Made by a program: the position numbers and the translations under genes. From Clostridia bacterium (GTDB lineage Bacteria > Bacillota > Clostridia > Monoglobales > Monoglobaceae), in assembly GCA_017397725.1 (NCBI GenBank), contig JAFQIA010000013.1:48624-112623 (forward strand): a stretch of 64,000 bases of DNA. Direction: 5' to 3'. Positions 1 through 8,133 of the stretch are shown here, piece after piece. How positions within the stretch are numbered: the first letter of the stretch is position 1; every line of letters begins with the position of its first letter. Below the pieces are notes generated by a model, which saw only the letters and a list, made by a program, of their open reading frames with translations, searched no databases and was not told the origin of the DNA.

Positions 1-1198
1 GGTGCTCCGCAACTCTATCTACTGGACCGATACCCGTTCGGTGGAGGAGGTCAAGTTTTTGAAGGAGCGCTACGGCGACACCATCTTAAAACAGGTGCTC
101 CATCATCCGGATACCATCTGGTCTTTGCCGGAGCTTTTGTGGATCAAGAACCACGAACCGGAGCTTTGGGGCAAGGTAAAAAAGATTATGTTTGCCAAGG
201 ACTATGTCCGCCATTGCCTGACCGGTGACTATGTGACCGACTATATTGAGGCAGAAGGCAGTATGATGTTTGATATCAACACCATGCAGTGGAGTGAGGA
301 ACTTTGCGGCGTTCTGGACTTCCCTACATCCATGATGCCCCGGATTGTGAAACCTCAGGATGTGGTGGGAACCATTACCGAGGAGGCAGAAAAGCTTTGC
401 GGCCTCTTGGCTGGAACTCCGGTGCTTTGCGGAACCACCGATACCGTGATGGAGGTCTTTGCTTCCGGTGCGGTGAAACAGGGACAGATGACCTTAAAGC
501 TTGCCACCGCAGGCAGAATCTGCGTGGTGACCGACCGTCCCTATCCCGATGTGAATTTGATTAACTATTCCCATATTGTGGACGGCATGTTCTATCCGGG
601 AACCGCCACCAAATCCTGTGCGGCGTCCTATCGCTGGTACCGAGATACCTTTGGCGATGATTACCAGACCTTGGATGCTTTGGCGGCATCAGTGCCCATC
701 GGGGCAGAGGGTGTGATTTTCCACCCTTACTTAAACGGAGAACTGACCCCCTATGCCAACCCCAATCTTTGCGCAAGCTTTGTGGGGGTACGGGCATCTC
801 ATACCAAGGCGCACTTTACCCGTGCAGTCTTGGAGGGTGTTGCTATGTCGATGCTGGATTGTAAGACCACCCTTGACCAGATGGAGATTGCTCACGACGA
901 TGCGGCAGCCATCATTGGCGGCGGCGGCAAGAGTCCCCTCTGGCGGCAGATGGTTTCAGATGCGCTGGGACTTAAGTTGGTGGAGATGCGGTATACCGAC
1001 TCTTCCTTTGGTAGCGCCATGCTGGCAGGTATTGCAGCAGGTATTTTCAAGGATTGTGAGGATGCGCTCAGCCGTTGCAACAGCGTGGTATCAGAAACCC
1101 TGCCCAATCCGGAAAACACCAAAGCATATGCCAAATTGTTTGAAACCTACAAACAGGTACAAAAGGCATTAGAACCTATTTATAATCAAAGAGGATAA
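1..1198 (+). CDS. FGGY-family carbohydrate kinase, 5' end cut by window edge
   Basis: This is the C-terminal four fifths of a cytosolic FGGY (xylulokinase-like) sugar kinase, which would transfer phosphate from ATP to a sugar or ketose. The reading frame is open from the first bases. The visible N-terminus (IYWTDTR) matches the family's substrate-site segment normally around residue 80, so roughly 80-90 residues lie outside the window. The putative catalytic Asp sits in CGTTDTVMEVFASG, and the ATP-site glycines are in IIGGGGKSPLWRQ. The next gene, a NagA-like deacetylase, follows after 4 bases, so they are cotranscribed. Amino-sugar operons usually carry a ROK kinase; an FGGY kinase here points to a less usual substrate. 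The family is secure, the substrate unknown. Confidence 0.85.
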   Translation, partial: VLRNSIYWTDTRSVEEVKFLKERYGDTILKQVLHHPDTIWSLPELLWIKNHEPELWGKVKKIMFAKDYVRHCLTGDYVTDYIEAEGSMMFDINTMQWSEELCGVLDFPTSMMPRIVKPQDVVGTITEEAEKLCGLLAGTPVLCGTTDTVMEVFASGAVKQGQMTLKLATAGRICVVTDRPYPDVNLINYSHIVDGMFYPGTATKSCAASYRWYRDTFGDDYQTLDALAASVPIGAEGVIFHPYLNGELTPYANPNLCASFVGVRASHTKAHFTRAVLEGVAMSMLDCKTTLDQMEIAHDDAAAIIGGGGKSPLWRQMVSDALGLKLVEMRYTDSSFGSAMLAGIAAGIFKDCEDALSRCNSVVSETLPNPENTKAYAKLFETYKQVQKALEPIYNQRG

Positions 1199-1202
1199 AG
1201 CG

Positions 1203-2399
1203 ATGATTATTAAAAACGGACGGGTTGTGACCCCCCAAGGGATTTTGGAGGATTGCACCCTGAAACTGGAAGACGGAAAGATTGCAGAACTTTACGCAAA
1301 AGAATGGGATGTAGCGGAAACTGTCATTGATGCAGAGGGGGCTTACCTCTGTCCGGGTTTTGTGGATATTCACACTCATGGCGGCGGTGGCGGAGATTTT
1401 ATGGATGCAGAGGACGAGGCGTTTGATGCAGCCCTCGGCTTTCATTCCCGCTATGGTACCACATCCTTGCTTGCAACCTCAGTGACCGCACCGCCGGAAC
1501 AGATTTGCGAGATGCTCTCCTTTGTGCGCAAGTACAAGGAGAAAGAGCATCCCATCTGTCGGGTGATGGGTGCACATATTGAGGGACCTTATATTTCCTA
1601 CAAGAACAAGGGCGCGCAGCACGAGCGCTTTTTGCGGGTTCCGGCAAAGGATTCCTATGATTTTATTCTGGATAACAGCGATGTGATTCGCACCGTGACC
1701 ATTGCTCCCGAACTTGAGGGTGCCGAGCAGATGACCAAGGATTTGGTCGCGGCGGGAATTGTGGTTTGCGGCGGTCACGATGACGGAGAAAAGGCAAAGA
1801 TTATGCCGGTGCTTGAGGCAGGACTTTCTCATTGCACCCATCTGTGGTGTGCCATGTCCACCGTGGCAATGCGTGACGGTGTGCGGAGTGTGGGACTTTG
1901 TGAGCTTGGCTTGACCGATGACCGACTGACGGTAGAAATCATTGCGGACAACCATCACATCACCTCGGATATGATGAAGCTGATTTTCAAGTGTAAGGGA
2001 GCCACAGGAATGTGCGTGGTTTCGGATTCCTTGCGTGCCGGCGGAATGCCCATCGGGGATACGTTGTATAGCCTTGGCACCAAAAAGGATCCCAATGCAC
2101 AAAAGTTTATCGTTTCGGATGGGGTGGCACGCTTGCCGGACGGAAGCCGTCTTGCGGGCAGTATCCAACCGGTTTCCCAGATGGTTAAGAATCTGGTGCA
2201 GGATGCGGGCATTCCCCTTTGGAATGCAGTAACCTGCGGTAGCCTGACTCCTGCCAAGGTAGTGGGAATTGACCATTTGGTGGGAAGTATCGAGGTTGGC
2301 AAGCTGGCAGACATCTGTATCATGGACGAGGGACTGAATGTAATCAAAACCATAACGGGCGGAAAGCTTGTATATGAAAGGGAGAGAATCAATGGATAA
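1203..2399 (+). CDS. nagA: N-acetylglucosamine-6-phosphate deacetylase-like amidohydrolase
   Basis: The 398-residue protein belongs to the NagA branch of the amidohydrolase superfamily, which removes the acetyl group from N-acetylhexosamine 6-phosphates in the cytosol. Metal-site motifs are present: HTHG near residue 58, EGPY near 128, GGHDD near 196 and THL near 217. The catalytic Asp lies in VVSDSLRAGG. Two positions differ from well-studied NagA: the usual HLxNAM motif reads HLWCAM, so Asn is Cys, and the usual DGxH reads DNHH. These changes sit in the substrate pocket and may mean a different N-acyl sugar. The gene is 4 bases after the kinase and overlaps the next gene by 8 bases. The start has RBS AGAGGATAAAG. 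Confidence 0.8.
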   Translation: MIIKNGRVVTPQGILEDCTLKLEDGKIAELYAKEWDVAETVIDAEGAYLCPGFVDIHTHGGGGGDFMDAEDEAFDAALGFHSRYGTTSLLATSVTAPPEQICEMLSFVRKYKEKEHPICRVMGAHIEGPYISYKNKGAQHERFLRVPAKDSYDFILDNSDVIRTVTIAPELEGAEQMTKDLVAAGIVVCGGHDDGEKAKIMPVLEAGLSHCTHLWCAMSTVAMRDGVRSVGLCELGLTDDRLTVEIIADNHHITSDMMKLIFKCKGATGMCVVSDSLRAGGMPIGDTLYSLGTKKDPNAQKFIVSDGVARLPDGSRLAGSIQPVSQMVKNLVQDAGIPLWNAVTCGSLTPAKVVGIDHLVGSIEVGKLADICIMDEGLNVIKTITGGKLVYERERING

Positions 2400-3585
2400 G
2401 AATTTTTTTGAAAATTACTACGGAAAAATCAATCAGGTATTGATGGATGACTTTGTTTCTTTCTGGGAAGAAAAGTCGGTGGACAAGATTTACGGCGGTT
2501 ACCTCTGCGGTTTTGACCGTGACGGCGAATTGTTCTATGAGGACAAGTCCGTTTGGCAGCAGGGCAGAAGTCTGTGGATGTTCTCCAAGCTCTACAATGA
2601 GTTTGGCAGAAAACAGATTTGGCTGGATGCCGCAAAGTCCGGCTATGACTTTATCAACAAGTATTGTTTTGCAGAAGATATGCATATGTACTTCAGAGTG
2701 ACCCGCGACGGCAAGCCGCTGGTCCTGAGAAGATACTATTTCTCCGAGGCGTTTGCAGTTATGGGTTATGCAGAATACTACAAAGCAACCGGCGATGAGG
2801 AAGTGAAAAAGCGTGCAGTAGACCTGTATCAGCTGATGCTGCGCTACTACACCACCCCCGGTTACTTCCCGCCCAAGGTTTGCCCCGAAACCAGAAAGAA
2901 TCGCGGCCATAGTATCGTGATGATTATGATGAATGTTTCTCAGTGTATGCGTGAGATTGACGACAATCCCGTTTACAACGAGATGATTGACCAGTGCCTT
3001 GATACCATCCTGAATGTGTTTGTCAAGAAGGACAAAAAGGTTCTTCTGGAAACCGTTGGTGCAGACGGCGAGTTCATTGACACTCCTGACGGCAGATTCA
3101 TCAATCCGGGTCACAGTATGGAAACCGCTTGGTTTATTATGAAAGAAGCCATCATCCGCAAGGATAAGGCAATGATGGAGGCAGCCATCGAGGTAACCGA
3201 ATGGTCCTTAGAACGTGGCTGGGATAACGAGAAGGGTGGTATTTTCTACTTCCTGGATCTTTATAACAAGCCGGTACTGAGCTTAGAATGGGATATGAAG
3301 CTGTTCTGGGTACATTGTGAGGCAATGGTTGCTCTGACCTATTCTTACTGGTACACCAAGAACGAAAAATATATGGAGTGGTTTGAAAAGATTTATGCTT
3401 ATGTTTGTGAGCACTTTGCAGACCCGGGTCATCCCGAATGGTATGGACATCTCCACCGTGACGGAACCCCCATTGCCCAAATCAAGGGCAGCGACTGGAA
3501 AGGCCCCTTCCACAATGTGCGTGCGTTTATGGTGCTCAGCCAGTTGTTTGACAAGCTGAAGAACGAAGAAGAAATCGGTATCTAA
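2392..3585 (+). CDS. AGE-family sugar epimerase/isomerase
   Basis: The 397-residue protein is an (alpha/alpha)6-barrel enzyme of the N-acylglucosamine 2-epimerase/cellobiose 2-epimerase family. Family hallmarks are GRSLWMFSKLYNE near residue 54, the HSME segment near residue 241, a WSLERGWD segment, and RDGTPIAQIKGSDWKG near the C-terminus, which holds family active-site residues. I start it at 2392, preceded by AAAGGGAGAG, rather than an upstream in-frame codon. This start overlaps the NagA-like stop by 8 bases, a sign of translational coupling. In a NagA/NagB context the natural proposal is N-acylmannosamine-glucosamine interconversion, but the family also isomerises neutral and sulfonated sugars, so the substrate is open. 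Confidence 0.8.
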   Translation: MDKNFFENYYGKINQVLMDDFVSFWEEKSVDKIYGGYLCGFDRDGELFYEDKSVWQQGRSLWMFSKLYNEFGRKQIWLDAAKSGYDFINKYCFAEDMHMYFRVTRDGKPLVLRRYYFSEAFAVMGYAEYYKATGDEEVKKRAVDLYQLMLRYYTTPGYFPPKVCPETRKNRGHSIVMIMMNVSQCMREIDDNPVYNEMIDQCLDTILNVFVKKDKKVLLETVGADGEFIDTPDGRFINPGHSMETAWFIMKEAIIRKDKAMMEAAIEVTEWSLERGWDNEKGGIFYFLDLYNKPVLSLEWDMKLFWVHCEAMVALTYSYWYTKNEKYMEWFEKIYAYVCEHFADPGHPEWYGHLHRDGTPIAQIKGSDWKGPFHNVRAFMVLSQLFDKLKNEEEIGI

Positions 3586-3595
3586 GGAGGATAAG

Positions 3596-4399
3596 ATGAT
3601 GAAAAAGATGATTGGAAACAACATTACATTCCGTACGGAAAAGAACGAATGGGGTGTATACTTTGATATGGCGATGGTGATGCTTGAGGAAATTATGAAA
3701 AATAATGCCAAGGGCAAATCCACCGTAATGATTGTACCGGTTGGACCGACTGACCAGTACCCGATTTTTGCCAAGCTGGTCAATCAGCTGGGCGTATCTT
3801 TGAAGAATGTGCACTTTTTCAATATGGATGAGTATATGCTCAGCCCCGAAGAATGCATTGATCCCGAGCATCCCATGAGCTTCCACAAGCGGATGAATGA
3901 CGAGTTCTATTCTCTGGTAAATCCCGAACTGGTGATGCCGGAAAGTCAGCGCCACTTCCCCGAACCGGGCAAAGAGGCAGAGTATGATGCCTTGATTGAA
4001 GAACTGGGCGGCGTGGATTTATGTCTGGGCGGTCTGGGTATCAACGGACATCTGGCATTCAACGAGGCAGCAGAGGAAGATGACCCCATCACCGCAGAGG
4101 AGTTTGGTGCATTGGGTACCAGAGTTCTGCCCATCACCAGAGAAACCAAAACCATCAATGCCTATGGTTACCAGAGAGGCGACCTGAGAGGAATGCCCGA
4201 ATGGTGTATCACCATTGGTATGAAGCAGATTCTGGAAGCTCGCAAGATTTACATTGCACTCAACAGACCGTGGCAGCACGGTATTGTCAAGCACGTATTG
4301 TTTGACAAGGTGCAGGCGCAGATTCCTGCAAGCTTGCTGCAGAAACATCCCGCAGTAGAGTTCTGCGCAAGTGAAGATATCGCAGAGGGTCTGTTCTAA
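3596..4399 (+). CDS. NagB/AgaI-type aminosugar-6-phosphate deaminase/isomerase
   Basis: The 267-residue protein belongs to the glucosamine-6-phosphate deaminase/isomerase family, which converts an amino-sugar 6-phosphate to a ketose 6-phosphate plus ammonia. FNMDEY near residue 79 carries the family's proton-transfer Asp. The signature normally read as GxGxDGHIAFNEP appears as GLGINGHLAFNEA, so the Asp before GHxAFNE is Asn. That substitution is seen in more distant, AgaI-like relatives, so galactosamine-6-phosphate or another sugar is possible. An AAGGAGG ribosome site lies 5 bases before ATG 3596; an adjacent ATG at 3599 is equally plausible. The gene is 10 bases after the epimerase and 1 base before the flavoprotein gene. 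Confidence 0.75.
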   Translation: MMKKMIGNNITFRTEKNEWGVYFDMAMVMLEEIMKNNAKGKSTVMIVPVGPTDQYPIFAKLVNQLGVSLKNVHFFNMDEYMLSPEECIDPEHPMSFHKRMNDEFYSLVNPELVMPESQRHFPEPGKEAEYDALIEELGGVDLCLGGLGINGHLAFNEAAEEDDPITAEEFGALGTRVLPITRETKTINAYGYQRGDLRGMPEWCITIGMKQILEARKIYIALNRPWQHGIVKHVLFDKVQAQIPASLLQKHPAVEFCASEDIAEGLF

Positions 4400-4400
4400 G

Positions 4401-5756
4401 ATGAAAATTGCAGTATGTGTCAAGGTGATTAAGGGGGAAATCAATCCCTTTGATGAAGCCGCTTTGGAATGCGCGCTACGGCTTTCGGACGATGTGACGG
4501 TGCTCTCTATGTGCCCCAAATCCGCCGAATCGGCGCTTACCCCTCTGACCCGATTGGGGGCAAAGGTGGTTCTGCTTTCCGATTCCGGCTATGCAGGGTC
4601 GGACACCCTTGCTACGGCGTATATCTTGTCTGAGGCACTGAAAAAGCTGACCTTTGATTTGATTCTCTGCGGCAGACAGAGTATCGACGGAGATACTGCG
4701 CAGGTGGGACCGATGGTTTCCCAAATGTTGGGAATTCCGGTGATTACCAATGCACTAAAGGTCACCTGCGAGGACGGAGCGGTGCGTGCCACAACCCGTG
4801 ATGGGGAGGAATCGGCGCTTCTTCCGGCATTGGTGACTCTGGAGCGGGGCTATGTGTTGCGATTTCCCAGCATTTTTTCCAAGACAGAACCCATAGAATA
4901 TTGGTCAAACCAAGAGGTTGGCTGTGACCTGTCCCGCTGTGGACTGGGCGGCTCTCCCACACGGGTTTTGAAAACCTTTGAAAATGAGAAGGGCAAACGC
5001 CGGTGTCAGTTCATTACCATGGCGGAGCTTTTGCCCCTCATTGAGGACTGGAAAGCCAAAAACAGAGAGGACAGCAAGATCGAAACCCAATCCGACAAGA
5101 AACTGAAAAGCGTCTGGGCGGTGGGAGTAGAGGTCTTGGAAAAAGCATCTGCCATCGCAGAAGAGGTGGTGCTGATTCCCAAACTGTCCCCTGAGGAGAT
5201 TGCCGCGCGGGCAGAAAAAGAAAAGCCGGAGGTCATCCTTTGGAACGCGGATTTGTGGGGAAGAAAAAATGCCCCCATTGCGGCGGCAATTCTTAAGACC
5301 GGTTTGTGTGCCGACTGTACGGCGCTGGAAACCGACGGGGAGCAGTTTTTTATGTATCGTCCGGCACAGGGCGGCAACATCACCGCCAAAATCAAGTGCT
5401 TGACCCAGCCCCAGATGGCGACGGTAAGAACCAAATCCGAAAGTGCAGAAATTATGGTTTCTGCCGGCAGAGGCGTCAAGGACATTCTGCCCAAGGTGGA
5501 GGAATTTGCCGCATCTTTGGGTGCAGAACTCGGCGCAAGCCGTGGTCTGGTGGATGCCAATGGTGCTCCTTATGAACGGCAGATTGGACTGACCGGAAAG
5601 ATGGTGAATCCCAAGATTTATATTGCCATCGGGATTTCCGGTGCGGTGCATCACACCTGTGGTATCGAGGACAGCGGTCTGGTGATTGCTATCAACCCCG
5701 ACAAGGATGCCCGCATCTTTGATTATGCAGATTATGGCATCTTGGAAGAGTTCTAA
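4401..5756 (+). CDS. fused electron-transfer flavoprotein, EtfB-EtfA
   Basis: The 451-residue protein joins both ETF subunits in one chain. Residues 1 to about 215 are EtfB-like (start KIAVCVKVI, with GRQSIDGDTAQVGP as the nucleotide site). After a short charged linker, residues about 230-330 are a shortened EtfA N-domain and about 335-451 the FAD-binding EtfA C-domain, with LGASRGLVDANGAPYERQIG, VGISGAVHH-like IGISGAVHH and a final ADYGIL. ETF shuttles electrons between flavin dehydrogenases and ferredoxin or quinone. I start at 4401, one base after the deaminase stop, because alignment with EtfB begins there. No acyl-CoA, lactate or caffeyl dehydrogenase gene adjoins it, so the partner is unknown. 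A bidirectional terminator follows. Confidence 0.88.
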   Translation: MKIAVCVKVIKGEINPFDEAALECALRLSDDVTVLSMCPKSAESALTPLTRLGAKVVLLSDSGYAGSDTLATAYILSEALKKLTFDLILCGRQSIDGDTAQVGPMVSQMLGIPVITNALKVTCEDGAVRATTRDGEESALLPALVTLERGYVLRFPSIFSKTEPIEYWSNQEVGCDLSRCGLGGSPTRVLKTFENEKGKRRCQFITMAELLPLIEDWKAKNREDSKIETQSDKKLKSVWAVGVEVLEKASAIAEEVVLIPKLSPEEIAARAEKEKPEVILWNADLWGRKNAPIAAAILKTGLCADCTALETDGEQFFMYRPAQGGNITAKIKCLTQPQMATVRTKSESAEIMVSAGRGVKDILPKVEEFAASLGAELGASRGLVDANGAPYERQIGLTGKMVNPKIYIAIGISGAVHHTCGIEDSGLVIAINPDKDARIFDYADYGILEEF

Positions 5757-5800
5757 CAGACGTTGAGAAACTCGGTCTACCGCAAGCAAAAAGTAAACAA

Positions 5801-5832
5801 AAAACCGCAAGGGAGTATTCCCTTGCGGTTTT
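5801..5832. terminator. bidirectional intrinsic terminator between etfBA and rnj
   Basis: A stem of ACCGCAAGGGA and TCCCTTGCGGT with a 4-base loop is flanked by A-run and T-run. It can stop transcripts of the sugar operon (plus) and of RNase J (minus), whose stop codons lie at 5756 and 5836. Confidence 0.85.
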
Positions 5833-5835
5833 GCG

Positions 5836-7503
5836 TTATACCTCCATAATAATCGGGAGTATCATCGGACGGCGCTTGGTCTTGTTGAACAAGAATCCGC
5901 CAACCTCATTTTTGATTCCGTTTTTCAGTGTGGTCCAGTCAATGTTGCGACCGTTGACACATTGTTGTACCACGCCGTCAGCCACGGCGCGAACTGCGTC
6001 CATCAAGTCTTCGGATTCCCGCACATAGACAAATCCACGGGAGATAATATCCGGACCTGCCACGCATTCGCGGCTGGTTTTGTCGATGGTGAGCACCACA
6101 ATGATGATGCCGTCCTCTGCCAGATGCTTTCGGTCCCTGAGAACGATGTTGCCCACATCGCCCACGCCCAGACCGTCAACCAGAACCTTGCCGGAGGGCA
6201 CGGTGCCGGTGATTTTGGCACTGTTTCGGCTCAGCTCCAACACCTGACCGATTTCCATCAAAAAGATGTCCTTTTTCTCCATGCCGGTTTTCAGCGCCAA
6301 ATCCCGATGACGGCAGAGGTGGTTGTACTCTCCGTGTACGGGGATAAAATACTTCGGCTTTGCCAAAGAGAGAATCATCATCAATTCCTGCTGACAGGCG
6401 TGACCCGAAACGTGCACATTGTCCTGCTTTTCGTGAACTACCTCAGCGCCCCGCTTTAACAGCTCGTTGACCACATTGGAAACCGCTTTTTCGTTTCCGG
6501 GGATGGGGTTGGCAGAGATGATCACCAAATCGGTGGGTTCGATGTTGATTTTTTTGTGCGCCGAAAAGGCAATCCGTGTCAGGGCAGACATTTCCTCACC
6601 CTGACTGCCGGTGGTCACAATCACCAGCTTATCCTTGGGATAACGCCCGATTTCATCAATGTCAATCAGGGTGTTTTTGGGAATGTTCATATACCCCAGC
6701 TCAATGGCAGCATTGAGGACGTTGACCATACTTCTGCCCGAAACCGCCACCTTGCGCTTGTACTTTTCTGCGGCGTTGATAATCTGTTGCACTCTATGTA
6801 TGTTAGAGGCAAAGGTTGCAACGATAATCCGCTTGTCAGTACCTTTTTCAAACAGATGGTCAAAGGTCTGCCCGATAGAGCTTTCGCTCATAGTAAAGCC
6901 GGGGCGGTCTGCGTTGGTACTGTCTGAGAATAGTGCCAGAACGCCTTTTTTTCCAAGCTCACCAATGCGGGCAAGGTCAATCATATCCCCGTCGATGGGG
7001 GTGGGATCAATCTTGAAGTCGCCGGTATGCAGCAGTACGCCCACAGGGGTATGCAGGGCAATGGCAACCGCATCTGCAATGGAGTGATTTGTATGGATGA
7101 ACTCCGCCCGAAACTCGCCCAGACGGATGCTTTCACCGGCTTCTAAGGTGTTCAGCTTTGCAGAATTGGTCAGTCCGTGTTCCTTTAACTTGTTCTTGAG
7201 GATGCCCAGAGTCAGGCGGGTGCCGTAGACCGGCACGTTAAATTCTTTCAGTACATAAGGAATGGCGCCGATATGGTCCTCGTGTCCGTGGGTCAAAACG
7301 ATACCACGGATTTTATCTGCCACCTTGTGCAGATAGGTAATGTCGGGAATCACGATATCTACGCCCAACATATCGTCGTCCGGAAAAGCCATACCGCAGT
7401 CTAAGAGAATCACATCGTTTTCGTACTCAAAGACGGTCAGGTTCTTCCCGATTTCGTGAAGGCCTCCCAGCGGGATCACCTTCAGGGTTTTATTCTTTTT
7501 CAA
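5836..7503 (-). CDS. rnj: ribonuclease J
   Basis: The 555-residue protein is a beta-CASP metallo-beta-lactamase nuclease acting in mRNA decay and rRNA 5' maturation in the cytoplasm. The N-terminus LKVIPLGGLHEIGKN, the zinc motif HGHEDHIGAIPY and HTNHSIADAV are diagnostic, and the length equals that of Bacillus RNase J1. I choose the TTG at 7503 as start because TAAAGGAGGTAAAAT lies directly before it. A longer reading from 7542 would run through the ribosome site and into the end of the structured element at 7520-7792. Only one rnj copy is visible in the window. Confidence 0.93.
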   Translation of the reverse strand: MKKNKTLKVIPLGGLHEIGKNLTVFEYENDVILLDCGMAFPDDDMLGVDIVIPDITYLHKVADKIRGIVLTHGHEDHIGAIPYVLKEFNVPVYGTRLTLGILKNKLKEHGLTNSAKLNTLEAGESIRLGEFRAEFIHTNHSIADAVAIALHTPVGVLLHTGDFKIDPTPIDGDMIDLARIGELGKKGVLALFSDSTNADRPGFTMSESSIGQTFDHLFEKGTDKRIIVATFASNIHRVQQIINAAEKYKRKVAVSGRSMVNVLNAAIELGYMNIPKNTLIDIDEIGRYPKDKLVIVTTGSQGEEMSALTRIAFSAHKKINIEPTDLVIISANPIPGNEKAVSNVVNELLKRGAEVVHEKQDNVHVSGHACQQELMMILSLAKPKYFIPVHGEYNHLCRHRDLALKTGMEKKDIFLMEIGQVLELSRNSAKITGTVPSGKVLVDGLGVGDVGNIVLRDRKHLAEDGIIIVVLTIDKTSRECVAGPDIISRGFVYVRESEDLMDAVRAVADGVVQQCVNGRNIDWTTLKNGIKNEVGGFLFNKTKRRPMILPIIMEV

Positions 7504-7519
7504 AATTTTACCTCCTTTA

Positions 7520-7792
7520 GTGTGCCAGGACTTGAACTTCATATGCCTTAAACTTGTTAAATCTCCATTCTTTCAACTTGTCGTCTTTGCAAGGCGTCAG
7601 CCTTGCTGCATCCTCCGCATTGAAATACTATGAAATTTCACTGCGTTTAAGGTCGAAGAGTTTGCAAATAAGAAATTTTAGGGTAAGGCAAAGAATTTTC
7701 AAGAATGATACTGGCGTATATTCGCGGGAAATTCTGCCGAATTACACAAAATTTCTATTTGCAAACCATATGTAGTTCGAGTTCTGTCACAC
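7520..7792. repeat. 273-base MITE-like element with inverted terminal repeats
   Basis: The first 26 bases (7520-7545) and the last 26 (7767-7792) are inverted copies with 4 mismatches, running GTGTG...CATATG and CATATG...CACAC. Nested inside are further inverted pairs: CCTTAAAC 7546-7553 with GTTTAAGG 7647-7654; GCAAGGC with GCCTTGC near 7589-7606; an 11-base pair around 7617-7645; and an 18-19-base pair 7663-7681 with 7748-7765. There is no coding capacity. It ends directly at the ribosome site of rnj. A non-autonomous transposon relic and a folded 5' leader are both possible readings; I could not define target-site duplications. Confidence 0.6.
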
Positions 7793-7800
7793 TCGGCATA

Positions 7801-7867
7801 GCAAAAGAAGAGGGGAATCGTATTGCAGTCTGCACACGGGGCCTCTGCGATACTCCCTGTCTTTTGC
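7801..7867. other. long imperfect hairpin in rnj-ung intergenic region
   Basis: The left arm 7801-7828 (GCAAAAGA ... GTATTGCAG) pairs with the right arm 7845-7867 (CTGCGATAC ... TCTTTTGC) through two blocks of 8-9 bases separated by an asymmetric internal loop. The apical loop is GC-rich. No T-run follows on either strand, so it is not an ordinary terminator. It would lie in a leader read from the minus-strand promoter near 7974-8003. The role is unknown. Confidence 0.45.
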
Positions 7868-7973
7868 TGATATTTTATTGGTCCGCTCATAAGAAATCTC
7901 TGCCAAAGCAGAGGGGTTAATTAGCGACTTTGCCTTGTGACAAAGCCAATTCCGTACAAATCACTTATTTTAT

Positions 7974-8003
7974 AGTATACATCATTTTTCCGGAATATGC
8001 AAG
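7974..8003 (-). promoter_or_regulatory. candidate promoter for rnj leader
   Basis: Read on the minus strand, TTGCAT (8003-7998) and TATACT (7979-7974) are separated by 18 bases. It points toward rnj and would give a leader of about 460 bases that includes the hairpin 7801-7867 and the element 7520-7792. Confidence 0.5.
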
Positions 8004-8040
8004 TCTTTTTTAGTATGGACACAGAATCGTAAGAATATAC

Positions 8041-8069
8041 TTCCTTTTTTGGAAAAAATATAGTATAAT
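8041..8069 (+). promoter_or_regulatory. candidate promoter for ung
   Basis: A perfect TATAAT (8064-8069) lies 17 bases after a weak TTCCTT box. The predicted RNA start falls inside the palindrome 8071-8118, so the ung mRNA would begin in or near that hairpin. Confidence 0.55.
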
Positions 8070-8070
8070 G

Positions 8071-8118
8071 AGTGTGATAGGACTTGAACGCCATATGGAG
8101 CTCAAGTCCTGGCACACT
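8071..8118. repeat. 48-base palindrome made of two joined element ends
   Basis: The halves AGTGTG..AGGACTTGA and TCAAGTCCT..CACACT face each other around a central CATATG. Each half closely matches the 26-base terminal repeat of the element at 7520-7792, as if the same element had lost its interior. It ends 3 bases before the ung ribosome site, just as the larger copy abuts the rnj ribosome site. Confidence 0.65.
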
Positions 8119-8133
8119 AGTGAGGTGATACAA

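Noticed and set aside
7799..7920. 6S RNA
   Set aside because: The hairpin is too short and lacks the long closing stem and central bubble of 6S RNA.
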